This document shows, piece after piece, positions 1-6,731 of a DNA stretch of 47,745 nucleotides. Position 1 is the stretch's first letter. Every line of letters begins with the position of its first letter. Below the pieces are notes generated by a model that searched no databases, had not been told where the DNA came from, and saw only the letters and a list, made by a program, of their open reading frames with translations. The DNA comes from Chitinophagales bacterium. Lineage in GTDB: Bacteria > Bacteroidota > Bacteroidia > Chitinophagales > CAIODY01. Location: assembly GCA_947449695.1 (NCBI GenBank), contig CANFST010000018.1, positions 1-47,745 on the forward strand. The letters are read 5' to 3'. Position numbers and translations under genes: made by a program.

Positions 1-819
1 AACATCGCTCCAACCAAAGCTGGCAGGTATTACTCGTACATTAGATGCTTTTTCCATCACACCCACATCTATAGAAACATTGGTACAAAGTGTATAAGCA
101 TTTTCAATAAATTTCTTTTCATCTTTTGTATATAGCTTTTTTTCATAGCCTGCAAAAGCTTCAAATACTTCGGGCAGCAATTGTTCAAAAGCTTTAATAA
201 TAGATTTTACATTAAAAATAAACATGCCGCTATTCCATAAAAATTCTCCTGTTTTAATAAACTGAATGGCTAAATCTTTATCAGGCTTTTCAAAAAATGT
301 TTTCACTTTATGAATTCCATTTTCGTTTTCTTCCATGTATTGAATATAGCCATAGCCAGTATCAGGCCTTGTAGGCTGAATGCCCAAAGTTACTAAGTGA
401 TTATGTTTGGATACATGTTCTAAACCCTTACGTACCAATTCATGATATATATTTTCTTTTAGAATAAAATGGTCGGCAGCCGCAACTATTATATTTGCTT
501 TCGGATTTTTTATCGAAATTTTTAAAGATGCATAAGCAATACATGGCGCTGTATTTTTACGCATAGGTTCGTATAATACTTGCTCATCTTTAAAATCGGG
601 CAATTGTGTTTTAATTAAATCTGCATAAATTTCATTGGTAACAATATAAACTTGTTCAGGCGGACATAAAGCTGCATAACGTTCAACAGTTAATTGCAAT
701 AATGATTTTCCTGTTCCTAAAAAATCTAAAAACTGTTTAGGATGATTATTTCTGCTCACCGGCCAAAAGCGACTTCCTATGCCGCCAGCCATTATTATAA
801 CATAATTATTTGTATTCAT
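1..819 (-). CDS. manC: mannose-1-phosphate guanylyltransferase (GDP-mannose pyrophosphorylase), 3' end cut by window
   Basis: The gene reads leftwards from the ATG at 817-819 and stays open to base 1 (273 codons), so the C-terminus lies outside the window. The protein starts MNTNNYVIIMAGGIGSRFWP, the nucleotidyltransferase signature GGxGxRxWP that binds GTP, followed by a PKQF motif. Later it has EKPD, LWNSGMF and, at the window edge, GWSDV, all typical of the mannose-1-phosphate guanylyltransferase family. The enzyme makes GDP-mannose from mannose-1-phosphate and GTP in the cytoplasm, for surface polysaccharide or glycoprotein synthesis. It follows the HAD hydrolase gene by 16 bp on the same strand, so the two are probably co-transcribed. 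It could supply the glycosyltransferase at 31.9 kb, but no linkage is visible. Confidence 0.93.
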   Translation of the reverse strand, partial: MNTNNYVIIMAGGIGSRFWPVSRNNHPKQFLDFLGTGKSLLQLTVERYAALCPPEQVYIVTNEIYADLIKTQLPDFKDEQVLYEPMRKNTAPCIAYASLKISIKNPKANIIVAAADHFILKENIYHELVRKGLEHVSKHNHLVTLGIQPTRPDTGYGYIQYMEENENGIHKVKTFFEKPDKDLAIQFIKTGEFLWNSGMFIFNVKSIIKAFEQLLPEVFEAFAGYEKKLYTKDEKKFIENAYTLCTNVSIDVGVMEKASNVRVIPASFGWSDV

Positions 820-835
820 CAGTTTGCAAAAATAG

Positions 836-1465
836 TTAAAGAAATTTGCTAAATAATTTTTCTGTGCTTAATTCCTTTGTAATTAAAATAGAATTAATAC
901 CCACTTTTTTTGCACCTTCTACATGTTGCAATGTATCATCTAAAAACAAAGTATTTTCAGGTAATAAATTATTTTCATTTAATACCAGCTCAAAAGCCTC
1001 AGTATCAGGCTTTCTGCGATGAATTTCGTTAGAGTAATAAGTTTTGATAAAATGATTTTCTAATGACATTCCTGGTGTATTCATTTCTATCATTTGCTTT
1101 ACCATGGGCAAATGAATACCATTTGTATTGCTCAATAAATATATTTTAAAATGGCTTCCTACTTTTTTAAGTGTTTCAAATTTAAAAGCCAGCATACCTA
1201 TCAACATGGCGTTCCAGGCAGTGTCTATTTGTATATCTGTTAATTCATTACTTGCATTTTCACGTATAAAATTGCGCAGCAAATCATTAGAGATATTTCC
1301 TTTTTCAAATTCATCAAACACATGATTTTGTTTGGCTTGCGAATAAGCTTTATCAAAATCTTTCATTCCTAAATTGATAAAAGCCTGTGATGTCAGTTGA
1401 TAATTGATATCAAACAAAACACCACCTAAATCAAAAATCACAGCATCAATATTTTCGTTAATCAT
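836..1465 (-). CDS. HAD-superfamily hydrolase (HAD-IA, YihX-like phosphatase)
   Basis: 209 aa. Motif I near the N-terminus is VIFDLGGVLFDIN. The first Asp is the expected nucleophile, while the usual second Asp is replaced by Gly (DxG), as in the YihX/epoxide-hydrolase-like branch of subfamily IA. Motif II is LLSNTNG, motif III includes the Lys of HRRKPDTEAF, and motif IV is LFLDDTLQHVEGA. The length is normal for the family. It is probably a phosphatase acting on a small sugar phosphate in the cytoplasm; the substrate cannot be read from sequence. It lies just upstream of the GDP-mannose pyrophosphorylase on the same strand, which would fit sugar-phosphate metabolism but does not prove it. 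Its promoter overlaps the divergent tRNA promoter. Confidence 0.88.
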   Translation of the reverse strand: MINENIDAVIFDLGGVLFDINYQLTSQAFINLGMKDFDKAYSQAKQNHVFDEFEKGNISNDLLRNFIRENASNELTDIQIDTAWNAMLIGMLAFKFETLKKVGSHFKIYLLSNTNGIHLPMVKQMIEMNTPGMSLENHFIKTYYSNEIHRRKPDTEAFELVLNENNLLPENTLFLDDTLQHVEGAKKVGINSILITKELSTEKLFSKFL

Positions 1466-1497
1466 AAAATTTTTAGTTGTAGAGAATAAAATAAATG

Positions 1498-1516
1498 CAA
1501 ATTTATTTTATTTTTG
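1498..1516. promoter_or_regulatory. overlapping divergent -7 boxes for HAD gene (-) and tRNA (+)
   Basis: On the minus strand 1505-1498 reads TAAATTTG, and on the plus strand 1509-1516 reads TATTTTTG. Both match the Bacteroidota -7 consensus TAnnTTTG. The predicted starts are near 1492 (minus) and 1522 (plus), about 27 bp upstream of the HAD ATG and 16 bp upstream of the tRNA. The two transcription units would share about 30 bp of promoter DNA. Confidence 0.6.
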
Positions 1517-1537
1517 CATTCGATTTTAAATAATCAT

Positions 1538-1611
1538 GCGCTTATAGCTCAGTTGGTTAGAGCATCTGACTCATAATCAGGGGGTCCTTGGTTCAAATCC
1601 ATGTTGGCGCA
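1538..1611 (+). tRNA. tRNA with CAT anticodon (tRNA-Met elongator or tRNA-Ile2)
   Basis: A 74-nt cloverleaf folds with a 7-bp acceptor stem (GCGCTTA with TTGGCGC), D-stem GCTC/GAGC, anticodon stem TCTGA/TCAGG, loop CTCATAA (anticodon CAT at 34-36), variable loop GGGTC, T-stem CTTGG/CCATG around TTCAAAT, and discriminator A. CCA is not encoded. The anticodon alone cannot separate elongator Met from lysidine-modified Ile. Two U-U oppositions are present, one in the acceptor stem (6-67) and one in the T-stem (50-64). It is a single tRNA followed directly by a terminator. Confidence 0.93.
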
Positions 1612-1615
1612 CAAT

Positions 1616-1653
1616 ACGGAATTTTTCAACTAAAATTGAAAAATTCCGTTTTT
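1616..1653 (+). terminator. Rho-independent terminator after the tRNA
   Basis: A perfect 14-bp inverted repeat (arms 1616-1629 and 1636-1649, loop of 6) is followed by TTTTT. It starts five bases after the tRNA. The hipT stop at 1671 lies just beyond it, so it also separates the two convergent units. Confidence 0.9.
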
Positions 1654-1670
1654 ATTTATGCTTAGTGAAT

Positions 1671-2603
1671 TTATTCATTCAATAATTTTATACGGGCTGT
1701 GAGCGTTTGCTTCAAACCATTTTTTTGTTCATCGCTCAAGAAGCATTGATTAATCCACCAAAGTGCAGGGTTTAATTTCTTTAAAAACAAACCAAAACAG
1801 TTTTCAATTTGCTTATCGGAAAGAAAAAGATTATTTCCCAAAGCCACAAAATCGCTTTTAGCAATTTTATTTTTTCGTCCATTTATCGATAATGCCATTT
1901 GCTCAGTTTCGTTTTTTATCACCAACGATGTACTCACCAAATCATAAGCTGGGCTTAAACAAAATGTACCATTTTCATACTCTAACATTGAGAAATTTTT
2001 GAGATGCATATCCGCATTGCCAGTTATGAAGCTGAATACAACCAACTGAAAATAATGCAGCATATCCAATCCAGATTGTGTAGAGTATTGCTTAATTGTC
2101 TTTCCAGTTTTTTCATAACTACTTCGGTATTTGTGGTCAGTTAATGATTCGGAAAGCTGACATAAATCTTCACATGCTAATTTTTGCGTTCCAATTCTAT
2201 CAAATCGTTGGGTGATATAAGCCAATCTGCCGCTTTGTAATCTTACTAATCCGTGAACAGCTGTTTGAATTCCAAACTCAGCAGCAAGATGCATACAAAC
2301 ATCTTCGTTTTCTGGCAACGATTGATACGTTTCGGTTTGAGGTTTTATGATGTAGTTGCTTTTATCATCTACAATGGTGAATCGAATATTTTTTTTACTT
2401 TCTTCTAACCATAAACTTAATTTAGGCTGAACACCTGTTATAGCATTATTCGCACCGACTACCTTTTTCGCATAATCATCTAGTTTTTTTTCATCAATAT
2501 TAATTTCAGGTATTTGTTTAGTGCTGAAAATCCTCATCACACATTTTGCATGATAATCTATTTCAGTTTTAGCTAGCGTTTTATAACACAACAAACAGTT
2601 CAT
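1671..2603 (-). CDS. hipT: HipT-type serine/threonine kinase toxin (HipA C-terminal part)
   Basis: 310 aa, shorter than full HipA (about 440) because the N-terminal subdomain is encoded separately by the gene just upstream. Residues 3-21 hold a Cys/His cluster (CLLC, then YHAKC) that may bind zinc. The HipA Gly-rich loop is AITGVQPKLS at 54-63. The catalytic motif is GNADMHLKN (Asp198) and the metal-binding motif SPAYDLVST (Asp221), so the kinase looks intact. Enterobacterial HipT phosphorylates tryptophanyl-tRNA synthetase; the target here is unknown. E. coli O127 HipT carries two regulatory serines (SxS) in its loop, whereas here the equivalent positions are Ala-Ile-Thr (Thr56). It is the last gene of hipB-hipS-hipT, 6 bp after hipS. 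Confidence 0.88.
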   Translation of the reverse strand: MNCLLCYKTLAKTEIDYHAKCVMRIFSTKQIPEINIDEKKLDDYAKKVVGANNAITGVQPKLSLWLEESKKNIRFTIVDDKSNYIIKPQTETYQSLPENEDVCMHLAAEFGIQTAVHGLVRLQSGRLAYITQRFDRIGTQKLACEDLCQLSESLTDHKYRSSYEKTGKTIKQYSTQSGLDMLHYFQLVVFSFITGNADMHLKNFSMLEYENGTFCLSPAYDLVSTSLVIKNETEQMALSINGRKNKIAKSDFVALGNNLFLSDKQIENCFGLFLKKLNPALWWINQCFLSDEQKNGLKQTLTARIKLLNE

Positions 2604-2609
2604 ACCTTT

Positions 2610-2927
2610 TTATTTTTCTTTAATTATACTGATATCGCCAATGCAATCTTCACACAATTTTAAAAGCAAATTCATTCGGTCTCTTGCATTTAATTTCCAA
2701 TTATCAATTGCAATTTGAAGCAGCCAACCTTCTGGTATCAAACCATCAAAAAATGGCAACATAGTTTGGCTTGTAAATGATTCTTTACGTAAAGGCAAAG
2801 TCCTGCTAACTTCTCCGTATTTTGGATTTTTAAAATAGGCAGTGTTGTATTGAAATCCATAGCCATCCTCATTTTCCCAAACTATACCTGCCAACATTTC
2901 TTTTTTATATACCAATCCCTTTTTCAT
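2610..2927 (-). CDS. hipS: HipS-like antitoxin (HipA N-terminal subdomain 1 as a separate protein)
   Basis: 105 aa that match only the N-subdomain 1 (couple_hipA) of HipA, ending in CIGDISI where a full HipA would continue into its kinase core. Recognisable family motifs are LPLRKESF and FFDGLIPEGWLL. In the HipBST arrangement known from E. coli O127 and Legionella, HipS is the antitoxin that binds and silences HipT. It sits between hipB and hipT with gaps of 9 and 6 bp, so translation is probably coupled. The alternative, a full HipA broken by a frameshift, is unlikely because both parts have clean starts and stops in the order seen in other HipBST loci. Confidence 0.85.
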   Translation of the reverse strand: MKKGLVYKKEMLAGIVWENEDGYGFQYNTAYFKNPKYGEVSRTLPLRKESFTSQTMLPFFDGLIPEGWLLQIAIDNWKLNARDRMNLLLKLCEDCIGDISIIKEK

Positions 2928-2936
2928 TTGTTTTGA

Positions 2937-3368
2937 TTATTGAAGTTCAATTTCATGAATATCACTTTGTAAAATAATTTCAGTCAATTTATCATCTGGT
3001 TTTTGTTGGAATTTAATTGCACTATTATTGGATACAAACTGCCATGCTGAAATTTTATTTTCCTTTTTATCAATGATTTCTTTGATGATAATGCCGTACT
3101 TTATTGTTTTATTTACCAAGGTTATTTTCACGGCCTTGTTAAAATATTTTTGAAAGATTTCATAAGCATCCATTTGTTGCTTCATTGGCGACAAACTAAA
3201 GCCAAACAGCGTCAACACTTGGTTTACTTTATTCAATTGCAAGGTTTCTTTGCCCTGTTCCATTTCTCTAATAAAACGAATCCCAACACCAGCTTTGATA
3301 GCTAATTCTTCTTGAGTTAGTTTTGATTTTTTTCGCTGATATTTTAGAAATGAAGAAATGTTACTCAT
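2937..3368 (-). CDS. hipB: HipB-like XRE-family DNA-binding antitoxin/repressor
   Basis: 143 aa. Residues about 5-60 form a helix-turn-helix (TQEELAIKAGVGIRFIREME), followed by LFGFSLS, the classic HipB signature after the HTH. About 75 further residues (from AYEIFQKYF on) form a C-terminal extension rich in beta-type sequence that E. coli HipB lacks. It should repress the hipBST operon by binding the repeated ACCC/GGGT sites at 3376-3471. It is the first gene of the operon. Confidence 0.88.
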   Translation of the reverse strand: MSNISSFLKYQRKKSKLTQEELAIKAGVGIRFIREMEQGKETLQLNKVNQVLTLFGFSLSPMKQQMDAYEIFQKYFNKAVKITLVNKTIKYGIIIKEIIDKKENKISAWQFVSNNSAIKFQQKPDDKLTEIILQSDIHEIELQ

Positions 3369-3375
3369 GATTATT

Positions 3376-3471
3376 ATACCTTTACGGGTGTAAATATAGA
3401 AAAATATTTAAAATAAACCCTAATGGGTATAATTATTTCTAAAGTTTATTAATTAATCCTTTACGGGTATA
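3376..3471 (-). promoter_or_regulatory. hipBST promoter with three operator-like sites
   Basis: Three related sites have centres near 3383, 3422 and 3462, about 40 bp apart. Read on the minus strand they are TACACCCGTAAAGGTAT, TATACCCATTAGGGTTT and TATACCCGTAAAGGATT. The shared core is ACCC, four or five A/T-rich bases, then GG(G)T, a partial palindrome. A minus-strand -7-like box TATATTTA (3398-3391) adjoins the site nearest hipB, so occupation by HipB would block transcription. Calling them HipB operators is inference from position and the known habit of HipB proteins of binding multiple palindromes. Confidence 0.7.
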
Positions 3472-3547
3472 TTTAAATTAGATAAGAGAATTTTCTCAAT
3501 CGCCAACTAATTTGTTGGTAGTTAACAAGTAGGAAGATATTTTGCCA

Positions 3548-3680
3548 CTATTTCTGTCGTAAAATCATAAACAATTCTTCAAGCTTTTGAAAGTCAGCAA
3601 TAAAGTTCGATAAGGTTAACCTTGGGCGCACTAACAATGAAGAGACTTTCAAGATATTTGGAAGTCGCTTTTTTATTTTT
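3548..3680 (+). repeat. left copy of a ~130-bp diverged repeat (pair with 40867-41000)
   Basis: An ungapped 64-nt core (3552-3615) matches 40871-40934 at 52 of 64 positions; similarity then fades and returns at ACTTTCAA and TTTGGAAGT. It ends in a hairpin (GACTTTC 3644-3650 with GGAAGTC 3660-3666) followed by GCTTTTTT, like a terminator. On the minus strand both copies end in a similar short reading frame (ADFQKLEELFMILRQK then stop here). It is therefore either a decayed coding remnant, such as a transposase tail, or a non-coding element. The 3369-3840 gap otherwise holds only the hip operators and element E1. Confidence 0.65.
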
Positions 3681-3733
3681 ACGATTTTCTGAATTCAGTA
3701 AAAATCAACCCACTGCCCAATTTCTTCGTTAAT

Positions 3734-3798
3734 GTGTGAATAATGCAACTCTTTCAAAATAAAGTGTAAGACTTTTGTTAACTTTAAAACTAGTTTTG
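3734..3798 (+). promoter_or_regulatory. regulon element E1 plus -7 box, upstream of the DevABC-TolC operon
   Basis: Element at 3734-3770 (first half GTGTGAATAATGCAAC; the second half, TAAAGTGTAAG, is the most degenerate of the set). A perfect -7 box TAGTTTTG lies at 3791-3798, ending 28 bp after the element. The predicted start near 3804 rules out the TTG at 3775 as the start codon of the ABC gene and supports ATG 3841. Confidence 0.75.
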
Positions 3799-3840
3799 AG
3801 AAATTGTGGTCAAAGAAAAACTCATCCCCGTTTAAATTCC

Positions 3841-4593
3841 ATGCAGGAAACTATACCAATATTGAAAGAAGAATCGAAGTCAACAATTAAAAATAAAACT
3901 GTTGCTAAGGTGGTGAATGCAGGCAAAGAATATAAGGCAGGCGATACTACCATCACAGCCTTAAAAGCAAGCACAGTTGAATTGAAAGCAGGTGAACTAT
4001 TACTCATCATTGGTCCATCAGGTTCGGGCAAAACCACATTGCTTTCTCTTTTCGGATGTGTGATTTATCCAAGCTTTGGCGAAGTATGGATTGATGACAT
4101 AAAAGTGAATGATTTAAGCGAAAGCAAATTAGCTCAATTGCGATTACTAAAAATTGGTTTCATCTTTCAACGATTCAATTTGATTGCACCACTTACTGCT
4201 TTAGAAAATGTGATGATGCCTTTGATATTGCACGGTGTGAGCGATAAAGATGCAAAAACAAAAGCAACAGCAGCTTTGGAAAAAGTAGGCATGGGTGATA
4301 GAATGAAAAATCTTTCCAATGATTTGAGTGGGGGTCAGCAACAACGTGTTGCTATTGCACGAGCATTGGTTACTAATCCTGAAATGATGTTGTGTGATGA
4401 ACCTACTGCATCGCTCGACCTTGCCAGCGCAGGCATTGTGATGAGAGAGTTGAAAGCATTAGCCAAACAAGGAAAGGCTGTGGCTGTAGTTACGCATGAT
4501 ACAAGGCTTCGACCATTTGCAGATAGAATTGTGTATGTGTTAGATGGCGGCATTTCCGACCAACCTGTTGAAGAAGAAATTGCTTTACAATAA
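3841..4593 (+). CDS. ABC exporter ATP-binding protein, DevA/MacB/LolD type
   Basis: 250 aa from ATG 3841. A longer frame opens at TTG 3775, but that codon lies upstream of the predicted transcription start. Walker A GPSGSGKT is at 58-65, Q-loop FIFQRF near 108-112, signature LSGGQQQ at 162-168, and Walker B CDEPTASLD with Asp186/Glu187. This is the nucleotide-binding subunit that powers a membrane-fusion-dependent exporter. It is followed 9 bp later by an adaptor gene, then a FtsX-type permease and a TolC, which matches the DevBCA organisation known from cyanobacteria and other envelope exporters. The substrate is unknown. It is the first gene of a four-gene unit under E1. Confidence 0.9.
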   Translation: MQETIPILKEESKSTIKNKTVAKVVNAGKEYKAGDTTITALKASTVELKAGELLLIIGPSGSGKTTLLSLFGCVIYPSFGEVWIDDIKVNDLSESKLAQLRLLKIGFIFQRFNLIAPLTALENVMMPLILHGVSDKDAKTKATAALEKVGMGDRMKNLSNDLSGGQQQRVAIARALVTNPEMMLCDEPTASLDLASAGIVMRELKALAKQGKAVAVVTHDTRLRPFADRIVYVLDGGISDQPVEEEIALQ

Positions 4594-4602
4594 AATCAAA
4601 CT

Positions 4603-5556
4603 ATGAAAAATTATCTATCTCTGATTTTCATTTTTTCAATTTTTGTGGCTTGCAACAACAAAGCTGCAAAAGAAAAATTAGCCATTGAAAATGCAAAGCA
4701 AGCAATTGCAGTCAATCGTATTGTAGGCATTGGAAAAATAATTCCTGAAAACGATATCATTCAATTGTCATCAGCAGTGAATGGCATTGTTGAAAAAATT
4801 TACAAAAAGGAAAACGATACTGTAAATATTGGCAGTGTTATTTTAGAATTGGAACATCATTTAGAAGATGAAAAAATAATGCAGTTGAATAATCAACTTA
4901 TCACTCAAGCTTCACAAATAAAAGTAGATGCAGCCAGTGTTGGTGAATTTGAAGCCAAGGTTAGCAATGCAAATTCAGAGTTGCAGCGGTTACAAAATTT
5001 ATTATTGAAAGGAGCTGAAACACAACAAACTGTTGATGATGCCAACACAAATTTAAAATCATTCAATTCCAATTTAAACAGACTGGAAGCCAGTGTAGCA
5101 GTTTCAAAAAGTAAATGGCAAGAAACAAAAACAGCTTTAATAACTGCTCAAATTGAAAGAGACCAAAAAATAATTAGGTCGCCAATCAAGGGAAAAATTT
5201 TAGAACTCACAGTTTTAATTGGAAGTTCAATTTCGATTCAACAATCATTTGCACAAATAAGTCCCGAGGGCAAAACAATTGCTATTTGTGAAATTGATGA
5301 ATTGAATGCCGACAAAATTATGGTGGGGCAAAATGGATGGATTAGAAATGTTGGTTCATCAGATACGCTTTCAACAGGCAAAGTGTATTTCGCTTTTTCT
5401 TTTCTGAAAAAGAAATCCTTATTCACCGACCAATCTGGTGAAAAAGAAGACCGACGAGTTCGCACCATAAAAATGATGTTGGATAATCCTGACAAATTAT
5501 TGTTGAATGCCAGAGTAGAATGTGTAATTGATATTTCCAGTAATTCTAAAAAATAA
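4603..5556 (+). CDS. HlyD/DevB-type periplasmic adaptor, lipoprotein
   Basis: 317 aa. The N-terminus ends in IFVACNN, a lipobox (VAC), so it is probably an inner-membrane-anchored lipoprotein facing the periplasm. A biotinyl-lipoyl-like segment (about 38-85, with VNGIVEKIYKKENDTV), an alpha-helical hairpin (about 85-195, coiled coil) and a beta-barrel segment (from IRSPIKGKILEL) follow in the usual adaptor order. It bridges the permease (next gene) to the TolC tunnel. Its end lies 4 bp before the permease ATG at 5561, so the unit is compact. Confidence 0.88.
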   Translation: MKNYLSLIFIFSIFVACNNKAAKEKLAIENAKQAIAVNRIVGIGKIIPENDIIQLSSAVNGIVEKIYKKENDTVNIGSVILELEHHLEDEKIMQLNNQLITQASQIKVDAASVGEFEAKVSNANSELQRLQNLLLKGAETQQTVDDANTNLKSFNSNLNRLEASVAVSKSKWQETKTALITAQIERDQKIIRSPIKGKILELTVLIGSSISIQQSFAQISPEGKTIAICEIDELNADKIMVGQNGWIRNVGSSDTLSTGKVYFAFSFLKKKSLFTDQSGEKEDRRVRTIKMMLDNPDKLLLNARVECVIDISSNSKK

Positions 5557-5560
5557 AACG

Positions 5561-6688
5561 ATGTTAAAAATTGCCTGGAGATTTATCAAGTTCGACAAAG
5601 CAAAAAGCATTGGCGTTGTGGTGGGTATTCTCATCAGCACATTTTTAATTGGTCAACAATTAGGCGTTTTCTTTTTTCTATCCGGTTTGATGGGTGCATT
5701 AGCCACCGATGTGAAAGCAGATATTTGGGTGGTGGATGGAAAAACGGATGATGTGAATCAATTAGGAAGATTAGACATCAGAAATCTAAGAGCAGTGCAA
5801 GGCATCAACGGTGTTAAAGAAGCATTTCCATTGATTATTTCCGGCGCTTCATGCAATTTTAAAAATGGAACAAGTGGTGCAATCACTTTATTAGGTGTTG
5901 ATGAAAATCATATTAATGCATTGGTTAGTCAATATAAAATTATGGCTGGTAATATTTCTGATTTGCAATTGGATGGCGCCGTAAGTGCTGAATTTTTTGA
6001 AAAGAAAAATTTAGGTGGCAATATCGATTTGAGAACTAATTTAGAAATCAATGGCAAACGAGCATTTTTTGTATTGCAAACAAAAGGCTTTAGAGGCTTC
6101 GGCAGTAGCTTTTGTGCAACTACTATTGAACGAGCAAGATTTTTTTCTAACCAATCAGCTAATAATATCAGTGCTGTTTTGGTGAATGTCGAAAATCCAA
6201 AAGACGTTGATAAAGTGGTTGCTAATATCAATCAAAATATTTTTGGAGTCAGAGCTTGGCAATCAAAAAAATTAGCTGATTCATCCATAAAAAAAATATT
6301 GGCAAGCAGCGGCATTGCATTAAGTACAGGCACTTTAATCATCTTCGCATTGATTGCTGGTTTTTTCATTATCGGTTTAACAATGTATTCATCAGCACTT
6401 GACCGATTGAAAGATTATGGAACATTGAAAGCAATTGGCGCAGGCAATAAATACATCAGCAAATTGATTCTCACTCAAGCGATGTTATTTACAATTGTCG
6501 GATTTTTAATCGGCTTAGCATTGTTAGAAAGTTTTAGAATTGGCGTTGCAAAATCAGGTTTGATTTTTTCATTTTCTCCTTTGGTTTTGTTGGCCATGTT
6601 TTCTACCATTTCTTTGATTTCTTTAGGTGGAGCATCATTCGCTTTAAGCAGAATTAGAAGTGTAGAACCTGCGGCAGTATTCAGATAA
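5561..6688 (+). CDS. FtsX/DevC-type ABC permease
   Basis: 375 aa from ATG 5561; a non-ATG start at 5528 would overlap the adaptor gene by 29 bp and adds residues not typical of the family. There is one N-terminal membrane segment (IGVVVGILISTFLIGQQLG), a periplasmic domain of about 200 residues, and three C-terminal membrane segments including GTLKAIGAGNKYI, the FtsX-family coupling motif. This four-TM layout with a large periplasmic domain between TM1 and TM2 is that of DevC/MacB mechanotransmission exporters. With the ATPase, the adaptor and the TolC it should form a complete envelope-spanning exporter. Confidence 0.88.
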   Translation: MLKIAWRFIKFDKAKSIGVVVGILISTFLIGQQLGVFFFLSGLMGALATDVKADIWVVDGKTDDVNQLGRLDIRNLRAVQGINGVKEAFPLIISGASCNFKNGTSGAITLLGVDENHINALVSQYKIMAGNISDLQLDGAVSAEFFEKKNLGGNIDLRTNLEINGKRAFFVLQTKGFRGFGSSFCATTIERARFFSNQSANNISAVLVNVENPKDVDKVVANINQNIFGVRAWQSKKLADSSIKKILASSGIALSTGTLIIFALIAGFFIIGLTMYSSALDRLKDYGTLKAIGAGNKYISKLILTQAMLFTIVGFLIGLALLESFRIGVAKSGLIFSFSPLVLLAMFSTISLISLGGASFALSRIRSVEPAAVFR

Positions 6689-6731
6689 AGCGTCTCAAAC
6701 AAATCTTATTCATCCATAAAAAGCAAAACAA

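Noticed and set aside
1671-2927. hipA gene broken by a frameshift
   Set aside because: The two parts have separate stops and starts, close but distinct, and match the known HipS/HipT division rather than an accidental break.
3775-3840. TTG start adding 22 residues to the DevA-like ATPase
   Set aside because: It lies upstream of the -7 box (3791-3798), so the codons would not be in the mRNA; the added residues do not resemble the family.
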